A DNA stretch of 64,000 nt from Phragmites australis (GCF_958298935.1 NC_084941.1:19814001-19878000); one strand, 5' to 3'. Numbered from the stretch's first letter, positions 34,141 through 47,600 are shown. Program-made: numbers and translations. The notes: generated by a model from the letters alone, not told the origin.

Positions 34141-34574
34141 TATTTTAAAGGTTTTTTTTTCCTCTATTTCAAATTTGTATCATGTACACTAGTTTTCTTA
34201 CGTTTTTCTTCCTTCTTGTTGGTTGTGTACATTCGAGTTACGTAAAGGCCGAGAGTGAACTCTTATGCGATTATATCTACTTGATATAATAATAATAAGA
34301 GTCAATAAAACTTCCATTATTGAAAAAATCAAGCACCATTTTAGTGACCAAATAAATCGGTTGAAAGTGTTTCCAATCGCTTTTAATTATTTTACAATTG
34401 CAGAAAGGATGAACCAAAAAATTAGCATGCCAAACCATTACATGTAGTTCTAAGTCACATTATAGAAATACGGAAAGTTACAGTATTATAAACAAAGAAT
34501 TATATTGTGAAACTAACTACAATTTTAGTATAGATGAGATATAAGTGTAGCATATAAATATGATATTTCAAATT

Positions 34575-35026
34575 AGGGAAATTACAAAAACTCACATGCA
34601 ACTATGAGGGTTTGTCAAAAACACACCTATGATTGTTGACCCGATGATGTGATGCATATGTGACTTCCTAGGGTTAGGTAGCGATTTCTAACGCTGCTTC
34701 TTACCTCTCAGGGACCATTTAAATCAGTCTAGAATTTCCTTTCGTGGGCTCTCTATTCACATTCTTGGAATAGTCATCCTATTTAAATGTGCAAAACTAG
34801 AGTAGTGGGTCCAATTTAATAGTTTAGGGGACTGTGAAAAATCATATAGAAACTACTGTTTTATTGGTCACACAACCACCATATCATGGTGTCAAACAAT
34901 ACTGTGGATTATTTGACACCAAGCAAGAGTTGTAGGTGATGGACCCAAAAAAAAAAAAGTTGTATGGGATTTTTTTTTACAAATCTCCAAAGTTATAGGT
35001 GGGTTTTGGTTTTCGTAATTTTCCCT
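34575..35026. mobile_element. Terminal-inverted-repeat element, about 450 bp
   Basis: The left end AGGGAAATTACAAAAAC pairs imperfectly with the complement of the right end (AGGGAAAATTACGAAAAC). Homopolymer A and T runs lie just inside the right end. There is no coding potential. Target duplication is not clear, so the superfamily (Mutator-like MITE or other) is not fixed. Confidence 0.5.
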
Positions 35027-36529
35027 TGAGAAAGTTACGTTAGTTTCCAACCTGCCACCTGTAAAAGATCTTCATCATCTTTAGACCATGGCTAACGGTT
35101 TCCCTTTGAGGATAAAAATCTCGTTGTAAAGGGTTTTTCATTCTCTTTATAGTTCTCGTCATGAAGGGATTTCTAAAGTTATTTTCTTCAGGACGGGATT
35201 CTCTCTTCTTTTCTTTCGCGATTTCTCTCGAAAGGAAGCTGTTGAATATGAGAGAAAATAAAGTAAATAAGAACGAGAAAGAGAATAAAAAAGAGAATGA
35301 AATGAAAGAAATACAGTTAAATATGGGGAAAAAAAAGGCATCAGCCAACCGGGAAAAACAGGAGGCCCGAGACGCCAAGAAAATAGGCCTACGAAGCGAA
35401 GCGGCCCACGATACTCCCAACAATTGAATAACCCAAGGGTAGCACGAATCCTGGAGCAGATCCAGTGGCATCAAATTCATCTGAATCGCAAAAATAAAAT
35501 AGCTTGGTAAGTGTCCAATAAAAAAAAAGTAATAGCTAACCATAGCTTCAAAATGTAACTCTATCACAGTAATACGTAACTTGCATCATTGGATCCATTC
35601 TCTATTCTTGTTTACATGTTTATGATATTGACCTAATACACGTCTTGGACTTGCTTTTCCTAATTATAAGTTATCAAAAGTTGGTAAAATAGAACTGTAT
35701 GAAAATATTTTTTACAAACCTATCAATACTATTTTTATATAACAAATACAAAAAAATAAAAAGCTGTAAAAGTCTGCCCACAAGCAATCTTGGATGATAA
35801 AATAAAAGAGAACAGAGCTAGAAAAGGCTTCGCATCTACAGTTAACTTGAAATTTTAGCTTGTATGGTTACACTTAAAATACCTGCACATCCAAAAAAAT
35901 AAGCAGTTAAGTTCGTACATTCAAAGGTACTAGGCTGGATAGCAGGGTCAAAAGATCTATCAATTCTTGCACGAAATTCATCACGGTCGATCTTAGAAAA
36001 CAGAAAGATGTGAGCTAAGTTGCAACAGCATTAATAAAATGTCGGAAATTGTAAAGAAAACACAAATTATACTTCAAATGTTAGCAGTTAGGACACGAGT
36101 TCGCATACAGGGCCTTTCAACTTTGACAGAAAAGTCTGGATAACAATTCTTCAACATATTACATATGCAAGTTAACTGTACATCAAACTTAAGTATGGCA
36201 CAATACACAAATTAATTAATCCTCCACAAGGGAAATCTAACACACAAGAAACCACATCTTCAATCTTCACACTTGTAGGCTAATTTACAGTGAGGTTCCA
36301 TTGAGGTATAAGCAAACAATCAACCAAAATAACTCTAGGCAAGCTACTGGCTATTACTAACATACTAAATCTGGATATAACTCATCCGCGAGCAGATACT
36401 AAAATCCCTAAACACAGATATCATGCGCAGGATACACAAACTGATTTACTGCTTGCCTTGCATAAATCTTGACCTGCATCGCTCACCAGGATATGAAAAT
36501 AAATAAACCAAAAATATAGGCCGCTAGCA
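35027..36529. other. Intergenic DNA and 3' UTR side of the FPP gene
   Basis: No gene recognised. Sequence near 35080-35552 is bounded by weak inverted repeats (ACCATGGCTAAC and GCTAACCATAGC) and may be a decayed MITE. The part next to 36530 should hold the FPP 3' UTR. Confidence 0.35.
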
Positions 36530-39500
36530 TTAGCTCTTGCCTTTTGAGAATAACCGACTGAAACCTCGACCCTGTTTCTCTGGTAGCTGACTAGAAAATG
36601 AGGAAGATGAAGATCTTGATCTGTGCTTTGGACACTTAGAACTGCTCGGTGAAGTAAAGTAAGGGCTCCCAGCTACATTAGAGGGGCTTTTGTGTGCGCT
36701 ATATCCATTTAGGGGAGATACATTTCCTGTTCCCGGCGCACTTGATAATGTATAATCTGCATCAAATTGACCTGACGGCTTCTTAGAATGTATGCCTTGA
36801 GCTGGTCCAGCTTGATTTTCTGAAAACTCTCCCACCCGTTGTCTGTTTAGTGCAGAAACCAAAGGTTCTGCTGGCGGAGGGCGCAGAGTTTGCAGCTGCC
36901 GGCCAAGAAGCAATATTGTCTCCTGGCACTCAGCAAGTTTCTCTGCTGCTGCGGCTATCTCTTTCTCCTGTCATTAATGAAACGAAGATATTAAACATCT
37001 ACCTTTAGCAGGAAAACATGCAGCAGTTTCATGTTTACAAACATCAACTCAGATAAATACAGAGTACAGGGGGGGCAGTATTTGTAGAACCGTGTTTGGT
37101 CTAACAGAAGATAGGAATAATTAATGAGAGCTGGGCATAAATAAATATCATAGTGAAAGCATATGTAATCATTATCAATAAATCATTACATGAAGTGAAA
37201 AGGAATTTCAGGATATAGGATTTATGAACATACCTGCTTCAATTTTGTACCTGAATCCTCAACTACACACAAGGAATTCTTCTCATACCTTGATAACAGA
37301 AAAGAAAAGGTCAGGAGAGAAACTACCTGTCATAATAAATAATAGATAGATAGATTCAGGAATACAAGATTGCTATGACCTGAAAGAATAGTCTAGAGAA
37401 CTGAAAATTCACCTTTCCATATTCTCCTCGAGATCTCTGTACTTGGCTATGTCCTCCTGATGAATTTGTCTTTCTTCAGCAAGGTCAGCTGATAAATTAT
37501 CTATCTTTGTCTGTAAAACTCTTATTTCTTCTTCTAGTTTCACCTTTTGTAATTCAAGTGTTTTGTATGATTCAGCCATACACTTTAACTGTGTCTCAGC
37601 CAAGTTATTTGATTTCTCAGAGGCAGCCAACTTCGATGTAAGGTCTTCAAGGTTTTTCTCCATCTCACCAAACTTGAGATTTGTACTTTCAATCATTTCA
37701 TTGCACAGCATCAATTCCATCTCTAAATTTCCCTTTTCCAATTTCAGTTTTTCGTATTCCTCTGGTGTGCATATCCGAATGGCAGTTTTAACATCAGATG
37801 CATCACTAGGACTACCCTCAAAATCAGGTTCGGAAGATGAATGGGGCATAAGTGAACAAACTCCAGACACACTATCTTGTGGTGGCTCCTGATGCACTTT
37901 GTTTTCCAGTAGCGTCACTTTATCAACACAATCTACATTATTGCTTTCTGCCTCATTAACACTCTCTCTCAACAATGCCAGTTTAACCTCACCACTTTCC
38001 AGCAAGATTTCAGATAATGCAATCACAATCTCATTTAAACCATGGCCATGGCCATCAGACAGAACTTTATCAACTATTCTGGAGAACTGTTCTATCTTCT
38101 GAGACACTGCATCATAGTGGGAACTACTTCCTTGTAACTCAGATGCTCGTCTAATAAGTGATTTGACAAACTCATGAATCTTTGAAATGGCATTTTTAAG
38201 CCCATGATCCATAATCACCAAGGCTTTGGCTTGCTTTGTTGAAGATCCATAATCAACAATGTTGTCATGTTGAATTTTGTTTAAATTCACAAATTCTGCC
38301 TCTTCTTCAATATCCCTTACGATATTCCTGATACCATCCAGTACCTTCACAACATTGTTCTGTGGTGATTGAGAGCTCAACAATGTAAAAATTCTTGAGT
38401 GCAGTTTGGAAAGCGGAGAGTTATCAGTCAGATGCGCACTACTAGATGGAGAACCTGGTGACTGCAAAGCTGGTGATGAATTTTTGTCACTCTCTTTTTT
38501 AGTGATAGTGGAGAGAGTTTCCTCAACTTTACCAACCTTCTTCTTGTCAACAATGCCATCACATCCTTTAGCTTCAGAAGATAAACATGCCAATCTCTCC
38601 ATCTCTAAGAAGTCATCCATGAGGCCCATCTGATTTGAGTTTTCTGTCAAACTGCGCTTACCTCCTTTATCTTTTTTGAAGTGTGAGAATTTGGACACCA
38701 AAGAATTGGCCCAAAACTCCTCACAACTCTTTGCATCATCAACACCATCTTCAGACATTGAAGTCAAACTTGGTGGGTTGCTTCCTTTCTGACTTGATGC
38801 ACCATCGAAGGAGGTATCGATGTATGAATTTGTTGGACTCTTATACAGGCTACCACTCAACATGTTAAGTTCCATGCTGCGGAGCTTGCCTGCTGTCTTA
38901 GCACACAAGTTTTTGGATGCCTGTAGCTCGTTGTTACACTTTGACAATGCTTCTTTTAACATCTTGGTTTCTTGTTCCATCAACAATAAACGTGCAGTCA
39001 AATATTCATTCTCTTTCTGCATTTTTTGCAAGTTTTCAAGAGCATAGTCAGGAGATGGGGGCATAGGATGTTGGAAGGTAGAACTCCTTGAAGGGGAACG
39101 CCGCAATCTGTTGTCTCCCTGATCTCTGCCCCAACTATCCACTTCCATCTTCATTTGAGCTAATGCAGCAGGCCCAGGTAACTTTTTCCTAACAAGGCCG
39201 CGTAATCTTTGGCATTCTGCTTCAAGTTTTGATATTTTCTTGACATCCTCCAGGTGTTGCTTGGTTGCTACATCAGATGAACGTACACTCATGTTCTTCT
39301 CTTCATTGCGAATGTCAAGCTCTTTGGAGACAACATGAAGTTCATACTTTAAAGAGTTTATCTCCTTTTCACCTGACTCAATAGTGCTCTTTAACACTTC
39401 GATCTCGGCTTCTGCTTGAGCTTTTTCCTCATCAATTCTCATCAGCAAGTTTGCCCGTTCTTCAAGAGATCTAGAGAGTGCATCATTCTCAGCACCTGCT

Positions 39501-41315
39501 CTAATCAGCTCCTGTTCGAACTCAGCTAACCTGGCTTCCAGTTCATCCTTTATCTTCTCCCACTGTTTGGTCTTTGCAAAGACTACATCATGCAGTTTTT
39601 GCTCACTTTCTTCCTTCACTGTCCTCACCTGCTTCATGCATTCTTTTAGAGCACCATCCAGATGCGCAGATCTTTCCTCAGCTGCTAGCTTGGACAATGT
39701 AACAGTTTCTAGTTGAACTTTCAGTGCCGAGGCCTCTGCTTCAGCTTGCTCCCAACCTGACAGTATGAAACGGTATTAGTTTAATGAATTCTTAGATCAG
39801 CTAAATTCATTCCACAATCACAATTAAAAGGTGGTGTAGATTTACTATAACATATGTTCCACCAAAACAGAATGCTACCACATAAACATCCATCAATTTG
39901 AGTTCAATGGAAATTACAACAGGGGAAGTAAAGAATGACAGCGATCAGCTCCACCTGATACAGCTTCTTCAGCCACTTTAGCATGCTGCTTTACTAGACC
40001 ATCTTTGGTGGTGTTCTCTTTTTGTGCAGCAGATACTTTTTCATTCAAGACGTTTATCTTTTCATTCAGTAGTTTGACTTGTTCCTCTAATTCAGTAAGA
40101 TGTTCATATCTTTCTGATGAAATCTGCACAAATTTTGGAACTTTTTCATCCTGCAAAAGACAAGAAAAAGTAAAGAAGGGAACACTCAACCAAGAAGCAT
40201 ACTAATCATCACACTGGTTCAATATAAACACTCTTTTAGAAACATCAACTTTGGAGGCATGTTACTGACGATCATGAACAATTAATGATTAAATCAGTGG
40301 TGTGCCATAGCATCAAGGACTAAATGCACTGCTACTACTAAGGGAGTAACAACAGGCTTGAGGCAAAAAAAAAAAAAAAAAAGAAGAACAACACCCAACA
40401 ACAAAACAAAAACAAAAATCATTCAAATCTGAAGCTTGTCATGTGAGTTTTATTTCAACAGTTGGTGTAAGAAAATTCGCATGAACATTGAAGACTGTAG
40501 TTACTGGTGAGCATCTCATGGTTAATTTTACCATGTGCTCACAGTGATGCTTGGGTACTACCAAAGAAGTAAATATTGTAAACAGAAATTGCATGTAAAT
40601 ACACAGAAAGTATGCATGCTGTAAAACAGAAGTTTGGTACTCCACGGCAAATAAAAAAGGTACAACTCTTCAGTTTGTTCGCTAGTTTTGTCAATTTCGT
40701 ATGTCAAGTTAAAGCCTAAGCACGAAGTCACAAGAGTTATATTAATGAAATTAGAGAATTGAAAGCATTGGTTGACATCTAAGTAACACAATTGTGTCTC
40801 CTGCCATGAGAAGACAATGGTATTGGACTATCCATACCATGTAAAGGTATTAAATATTTAAGCAAAGAACAGGGTATAAGAGTACAGTTTCATCCTTTTG
40901 GCAGCTAATACAACCATAGAAAGAGGCTTCTTTTCAGTATTGTTAATGGGTTTATGTAAGGTTATTCGTTGAAATGATGATGATAGGTGGGGAAGAAGGA
41001 AAAATGAACGACTAAAAGAAAAGGCCTTTCTATAGCCACTGCATGTCCAGATTGTGAGAAATGAAGTAAAGCGATTACACTTCTATATTCTTTTTCAGAT
41101 CTAAGAAAGTACTTCAAACAAATAAACCAAATAAGGTGCATAATATTTCCACAAATGGGGCACAAAGTGAATAGATGACAATATCAATATACCAAGATTA
41201 GAAGCAAGCAAAGAGTGGCACAAACCTGTTCTCCTTGATTGGAACTCTGTAACGCATCTGTGGGTGACGATTTATCAGAAGATTTCTTCTTCCAAGGCCA
41301 GCTTCGTCGATCCAT
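36530..41315 (-). CDS. Filament-like plant protein (FPP family, DUF869)
   Basis: Five minus-strand coding exons with GT-AG borders: 41315-41226, 40150-39955, 39756-37413, 37288-37234 and 36967-36530. They total 3123 nt, 1040 aa plus stop, and all phases agree. The N-terminus MDRRSWPWKKKSSDKSS is the typical FPP start. Long heptad-type coiled coils follow (LTELEEQVKLLNEKINVLNE; AQAEAEIEVLKSTIESGEKE), then the conserved block AECQRLRGLVRKKLPGPAAL. A middle region starts FTLLSSQSPQNNVVKVLDGI, more coiled coil follows, and the C-terminal segment has AECQETILLLGRQLQTLRPP and a Ser/Lys-rich end. FPPs are plant-specific long coiled-coil proteins resembling intermediate filaments; some family members are linked to microtubules and the vesicle or exocyst system. 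Length fits the FPP4/6-like subgroup. No disruption seen. Confidence 0.93.
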
Positions 41316-42439
41316 CCTGATTGGCGTGTTGAAATATATATCAGCTAACTAAAAGAAATAAAATGTCAATTTATCATGTGTTGCTAAGGATACTGTTGTG
41401 AATGGCTGATGAACCAAAAGTAAGTAAAGTTAAGCTATCCAGCAATCAACTCTGAAGAAAACAGAAAGGAAGGAAAAAGATCCTGAGCAACTGACATGAA
41501 AATCCAACAAAATCAGGAATCGAGCCGAAGAAGTAAACATAATTTGAGGCAACAAGGCTTCTACGACAGACACTGCCGGCAGGAAGATAGTTCTCATACA
41601 CAAGTCCCCTCAATCCAAAACTGTTTGGTTGTTGGGTAAGTATTGCACAAACTTCACTACTATTCAGCCAAGGACAGACAATGATCTACTCAACAACTTC
41701 TGCCTCGTCCACAGGAGTACACCTCCAGACATAGGACAGAGGGCCTCTTAACTTGTGCACGAAGCAGCACACACATCCAAGCACATGCAACAGAAAAATC
41801 GGTTAATAGTTCCGTCCCATTATACCTACAAGGCTCCAACCCCAGTAGTACTACATGACAACAATTATGCACCCTTGTAGAACATTAGACCCCTAAAACA
41901 CATTCTTAATGCAACAAACAATGTAGTCAAAGTAGAAGTACACCCAGTTGTTTGAGAAAACACCCTTGGTTTAGACTAGCAGCGCGCTAAGTGTGGTTAT
42001 TTTCTTGCTAGTAGTAAAATCAACAGATTCCATAAGCGCGCTAAGTTTGGGGATCATTCTCATGTTTAAAATAAGCAAAATAGCACTTCGCTTCCAACAT
42101 GAGAATTTTAACAAAGCAGGTGACCGTCAACCAATCCAACTTAATCAATTCTCGATAAAATATCAAGTATATCATGCGTCAACCAGAACATGACCATTAG
42201 GGATGCACTGACACGCACAAGCGAGACGCATCTACCAATTCACCCCAACCAAACCAATCTTATTCAGAACACATTGCAACTGTGCCGCCAGCCCGCCACA
42301 TATTCCGGGCACCACAGGAAAACGTAAAACCCACAAGGAACTAGACACCGTGACCCCTACCACATTGCCGGACTCGCCGCAAGAAGACTGAAAAAAAGGC
42401 AAATGTGGAATGTGAATTTGCCTCGCGTGTTCTTTTGCT

Positions 42440-42500
42440 TTTTTTAAGCCAACCAGCAGGAGAGCTGCCAATTTATTAAAATAGAGGAACCCGATGGGTT
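42440..42500 (-). mobile_element. LINE-type 3' tail fragment
   Basis: On the minus strand TAAATTGGCAGCTCTCCTGC then TGGTTGGCTTAAAAAAAGC resembles the 3' end and A tail of a grass non-LTR element. It is short and 5'-truncated. Confidence 0.4.
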
Positions 42501-42629
42501 ACAAAGAATGAAAAAAAGAAGAACGAGCAAAGAAAGCAAACAAAAACGGAAATGCTATAACTCGAACGTCCGGGCGTATCGGACGGAACGGCCCGCTCAG
42601 TCCATAGCCTATCATTGGGCCGATCCAAA

Positions 42630-43080
42630 AATATTATCCATTTGAGTTTATTTCTGTGTCCCAGCTCGCATCTATGATGTTATCTCTGATGTTTCAGACG
42701 TTCAAGTTTAATGTTTCAAATATTATAGAATTTTATTGGAATAATTATTTTCCTATGTTGCATCCCAAAATCTCTTGTGTACAGATCCAGATATAAAATT
42801 TTTTATCTATTTGAGTTAATTCCTATATTTTCGCATCTCTAATATTTCAGATATTCAAATTTAATATTTCAGACGTTATGAAAATTTATTATCATAATTA
42901 TTTTTGTCTGTTGCATTCCAGAATCTCTTGTATACAGATCCGGACCCAAAAAAATTATCTATTTGAGTTAATTCCTATATTTTCGTATCTTTAATATTTC
43001 AGATGTTCAAATTTAATATTTCAGATGTTATAGAAATTTATTGCTATAGTTATTTTCGTATTTTGCACCCATGAGGTTTC
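42630..43080. repeat. About 150-165 bp tandem repeat, three diverged copies
   Basis: Copies start near 42633, 42805 and 42955 at TTATCTATTTGAGTTAATTC or variants. They share CAAATTTAATATTTCAGA and, in the first two complete units, GAATCTCTTGT and TACAGATCC. The repeat is AT-rich and noncoding. Confidence 0.8.
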
Positions 43081-43906
43081 ACCGAAAATGTTGTGTGCAA
43101 CATGAAGTGATGTTGCGAAGGATATTTTCTCCTGAAATCAGATGCATATAACGAACTATATTAGTGCATGTTTTTCCATGTTAGAGACACTTCTCTCCGA
43201 TGTTGTAGAAGTTGGTATTTGATATTGCGACATAAGGACAAAGGGTCTGATGAAAAATTTCCCAACGGACGTCCGGCCGATGGCAGGACCGCAAACAAAA
43301 ACGACCGCCGTAGCCAAGTTTGCGACTCTCGAGAAGAACGAAACAAAGAAGAAAGTTTGCTCTTTTTTTACCTTCTTGTTCCAGCATTGTACTTGCACCT
43401 ACCAGATTGGTGATTACTCTACAGGGGTGTGCAGGGCAGGCGAGGGATCAATTGCCAATTGCCATCGGTAGCTGCGGTGATGGAGAACAACTGTAAAAAG
43501 GGCATGTGGAATATTGGGAGTAGAACTAAAACCTCCCGAGCTAACTCCGCACGTACGGCCATCAGCAAGATTAATGGCATGGTGGACTAGAGGGGTTCTG
43601 CCTGCAGGTGCTACCGGAATCGGGACGCAACAAGCGTGGCATTCATCTCATACCACCAGAAATCTTCAAGACACGAAGGGAAAATAATCACGGCAGCCGA
43701 AGTGCCAAATTCACAGGAAACAAAATCGCGTGGCTAAAGAAAACAGCCAGAGATGCGACGCTAAATCGCCGCAATGTGCAGCCGAAATTCCCAAGAATAC
43801 GCCCTGCAGCGCAAGGGGGGGGGGGGAGGACCAAGAAGCCATTGCCAAGAAACCACAAGCGCCGTAGAAAACGAAAGAAAGGAAGGGAGAAGACCAGGCA
43901 GCGGCT

Positions 43907-44285
43907 CACCGAGCGCGAGCGAGCGGGGAGGCTCTCCGGCGGGCGTCCCGATCCGATCGGCGAGCTGGCCTTCTTCTCTGCTCCGGTCGCCTCTAGCTTT
44001 GCTTCGTGCTCACTCCTTCCTGCGCCCAATCAGGCGCGGGCTGGACTGGACTGGATTGGATTCCCCCCTCTCACTCTCTTGCCCTCACTCTCAGTCCTCT
44101 GCCTTTAATCCTCCGGCCCCTGCTTTACCCTTTTTGTCTGCTTGCCTGTCTTCCCCAACCTTTTCCTCCACCCTTACCACTCCTGCACTACCAGCCCCAG
44201 CTTGGCAAATGGCAATGCACCTTCCGCCTCCCTGTGTTTGAGGGCGGGGTGTGGGACGGGTAGAGGAAAGCAGGGGATTGGGGGG

Positions 44286-44317
<32 letters not shown>

Positions 44318-44400
44318 AGGAAGTTAGAAGAATGGCTGCGCTGCTGGGGGAGGTGACGATGAGAGGAAGAGTTGGGTGAATGAGTTGCAGCACACTTGGC
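43907..44400 (-). promoter_or_regulatory. Probable first noncoding exon and core promoter region of the FPP gene
   Basis: A GC-rich block with many CpG dinucleotides and a pyrimidine-rich sense strand, including a CT repeat, is typical of a grass 5' leader. The exact start site is not visible. Long overlapping ORFs here reflect composition only. Confidence 0.45.
44286..44310. repeat. (GA)n microsatellite in the FPP leader region
   Basis: About 12-13 GA units, read as CT units in the sense of the FPP gene. CT-rich tracts in 5' leaders are common in plant genes. Confidence 0.95.
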
Positions 44401-46990
44401 TAACTGACCATGCTTTCATGCTGATTAATTATTAATTTTTTATAAGAAGAAGTTCACACATTACACTCTCTCTCTATATATATATATGCACATAAGATTT
44501 ATACATCTACGAGTAAATCTATATTACATACTTACAGATAACACCGACGAAAACACTTATGCGTAAGATGTGAACATAATATTTGAATTATAGTTGGTGC
44601 AGTTGTTTTACCCTCCACCACCGTCATACCCATAGGTGGTTACTAATTATTGACTTAGAATAATCTGATTAACTATTAATTATTGCAAATGAGGTGTAAA
44701 TGAAAAAAGATAGTACGGATTGGGCGTCAGCAAGTTACTGCCAATGCGTAGAAAAGGCTGATTTTTTACAACATATTTTGACTATTTTTTTATGAAGAAC
44801 AAAATTGACTCCCGGAGACTACCACTGAAAGTCAAGAGGTCAACACTGCACACACAAAAATTCCAAAATATGTAGGCCCTCACTTCATCGCTAGAGCAAG
44901 AAACTCCGTCCAAAATACAGTATAGTACTCTCTTATTCCCAAGTCAAAATTTGTATGCAAGCAAAAAAAAAATGCAAAATACATGACCAGGTAACTGGCA
45001 AATTGTTTCATAATTGTTTTGTCAACCAGATTGAGCACGAGCAGAATTGCATTCAGAGATTTTATGTGAAGTAGTCGAGATAGATAATACGATTAAATTT
45101 TAAGATAGATATTTTTTTTGTCATCACAACTAGTTCCAAAAGAGTTTGGTACAGTAAATAATCACTGACAAATTGGTTTGTTAAACAGCTCAACTCAGTG
45201 ATCTATTCAGTTGTTTTCCGTGCCAACTTGCAGTGCCGTTTGAGCTGTCCAGCTGCAGCTTTTGTGCACGCTTACATAGTTACATGTGTGAAAAAAGCAA
45301 CAAAGGAGCAAGTGATCGAGACAGCCGGAAAAAGGGTTTGGCTGCTGTCGTTGCTTCCCCGTCCAGGAACCGGAGGGGGAGAGAGAAATCACAAGATCGA
45401 GGATCCAGAGATGGCATGTCAGCCACCTTTTAATTTCTTTCTTCTCCATCAGGCCGGCCCGGCCTGCTGTGTTCTTCGCTGAATTTGTTTGTTCCTTGTG
45501 GCATACTTATATTCTGTTTGCTGGATGCAGCTATCTATCTTCATATACGTTCAAATCTCAGTGATTGATATTTGGAAATGAAATATGTGGTATGGATCGA
45601 TTAAGTCGATGCAGGGTTTGTTCGTGGCCATTTGGATCAGTTTTGGTGGGACGAGATTAAGCGGGATCCCCGACTCATACAAGTAATTTGCAACCAATGC
45701 TATATGTGCCAGATACATGCTTCCCGTGTTTATTTAGAGCCAATTTGGTTGCACAGGACCAAGCCATTCTCGGTTGGGTTGGGCTAGCCTAGATATTTTT
45801 TTCAATGCTAAAAGATAGAAAAATAAGCGTCTAAGTTTTTCGAGGTACCGTCAAATTACATTGGTCATGTCTGCTTTCAAGTATGTAATCCCTCTTAACA
45901 GAAAAAGAAACATTAAATTATGCATCATTGGAAACATAAGTTGGTACCGCAAGGTAAATGCCAAACGTTGTGTAAGTTAGTGCCTTTAGTAATATGAGTG
46001 TATATGTATATTTACGTGTTATAATGAGCTTTCTGAAAAAGGTTAATAGGAAACTACAATGGGCCTTGGTCTGACCCAAGTCTTACAAATTATCTACAAA
46101 CAGTGAGCTCGATTACGAATTACGCAAAAGCTAGCTAGATGTGCGTAAAACTGCTCCGTCTCGCTCATTATTGGTTTGGATCGAGCACGGTTCACGAAAA
46201 TAACAAACTCGAGTTGAACTTTTTAGCTTCACAAGCCAAACCAAGTGATGGCAACGACCAAGCTCAAGCCAAGCCGAGCTGTTGTTTCGAACAAGTCAGT
46301 ATAGTACTCTCTTATTCCCAAATTACATGTTTGGCGTGACTCCAGGTCCATGAATTCTTAGACAGAGAGAGGGAAAATATCAATGTGATGATATTATTGA
46401 ACTTCTGTTCTTAAAAAAATATTGTACTTAGTCCAGTAGCAGAAGATCAAAAATCATCGCACTCAGCACTCGGCAGAGTGTAATCATTGGCCGAAAGCGT
46501 GCACCGCACCCAATCAGCCAACCATTCATGTGCCCATGTGTGTGTGTTGCTCCTCGATCGCTTCTTCCTGGGTCGCCCAGATCCAACTGTGTGGGTGTGG
46601 TCATCGCCATCATCATGCCTCACGTGATGTCCAACCGTCCAGGTGCAAAAGCGATGGCAAAGGTGAGGTCAGCAGCTCAGCCTTAACGAATTAATTACTC
46701 CAATCTTGACGGCGCAGGCTTTGCGACTGTACGAGTACGACAGCAGCCTCTGTTTGCCGCGACCAGAGTCAAGCTAGTCGACCGCGACTCGTGACTCGTG
46801 GTCCACCTCGCTTGATCCGGTGGTGTTTACGAAAAATAGGCATGCGCCACCTCGCTTGCTCCATGAACGAAACATCGGTATACTTGGACTAATAATATGC
46901 ACACATCACAAAGGATCGATGGTTATAAGAATAAGTCTACTTCACCGGCCCTCCAAAGCATCTAGGTTCATCTACTTAACTCCATAAAAT
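44401..46990. other. Intergenic DNA upstream of FPP
   Basis: I see no gene. AGTATAGTACTCTCTTATTC is repeated exactly at 44919 and 46298. The remainder is AT-rich with scattered low-complexity runs. Distal promoter elements of the FPP gene would lie here. Confidence 0.4.
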
Positions 46991-46997
46991 ATAAATA

Positions 46998-47172
46998 TTT
47001 TTTTCACGAACGCTTCCAGCTTCAAAGGGCTCCGAGCGTTCGGGGTGAGCGATGTCCACCAGGGACAGGGACGCGCCACAAAATGGTAGCACCCCTGTAT
47101 GCAAATGTCGGGGTTCGAACCCATGACAGCAAGCAAGGCTCAACCGAGCCTTACCGTTGGGCTACAAGCCCG
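46998..47172 (-). mobile_element. tRNA-derived SINE
   Basis: On the minus strand the element starts GGGCTTGTAGCCCAACGG. It has an A-box-like TAGCCCAACGGTAAGG (47164-47149) and a perfect B box GGGTTCGAACCC (47122-47111) at promoter-like spacing, a tRNA-unrelated body, and ends in A7 (47004-46998). A pol III promoter followed by an A tail fits a plant SINE of the Au/p-SINE type. Target duplication is not clear, and the cloverleaf is not that of a functional tRNA. Confidence 0.65.
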
Positions 47173-47289
47173 TTTGCATGAAGATGGATCTGCGTTCGGG
47201 AAAATTAGGAGTTGTTGATGATTGGTAATATCAATGGAAAATATCTGTAATTAGGAAGGGATACTTGATGGTTATAACATGCATATCAA

Positions 47290-47600
47290 AAATAGAGACA
47301 CGAGTTTTTATTTAGATCCAAGCCTCTGTTAGGATAATAATACTATGTCATATCTTGTCTTGATTAACCTGAGATGTGTGTAGATCTAATCCTAAGGCTC
47401 TGGGTGAAATCTCTCATGTTCTATGTCTAAAAGCCCTAGTTGGATAAATCTAATCTAGTCGTGGATCTTCGTTTGGTGTCTCTGGTTCATACCCGACTAG
47501 GCTTCTCTTGATTCTTATGGGAATTGCTCCTTACTCCAGATTTGTCGCTCTTGATGTACCAATCCCCCTCCTTTTATATTCAGGGTAGGGTAGTCGTAAC
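47290..47600. repeat. Gypsy-type LTR fragment
   Basis: The run AGGATAATAATACTATGTCA and the following CTTGATTAACCTGAG match the LTR fragment near 13990-14040. The fragment ends abruptly at the CACTA terminus at 47601. Confidence 0.45.

Larger units (their letters stand above)
41316..43906 (-). other. Probable 5' UTR intron of the FPP gene
   Basis: The ATG at 41315 lies one base after a CAATCAG acceptor. A donor-like CTCG|GTGAGC on the minus strand near 43907 would make this a 2.6-kb intron in the 5' UTR. It contains a LINE-like 3' tail and a tandem repeat, described separately, and no conserved ORF. Confidence 0.45.

Noticed and set aside
43608..44393. Several overlapping long ORFs on both strands
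   Set aside because: They lie in the CpG-rich leader of the FPP gene and show no protein texture.
47101..47172. A functional tRNA gene
   Set aside because: A and B boxes are present but the cloverleaf does not form properly and an unrelated body plus A tail follows; SINE is the better reading.
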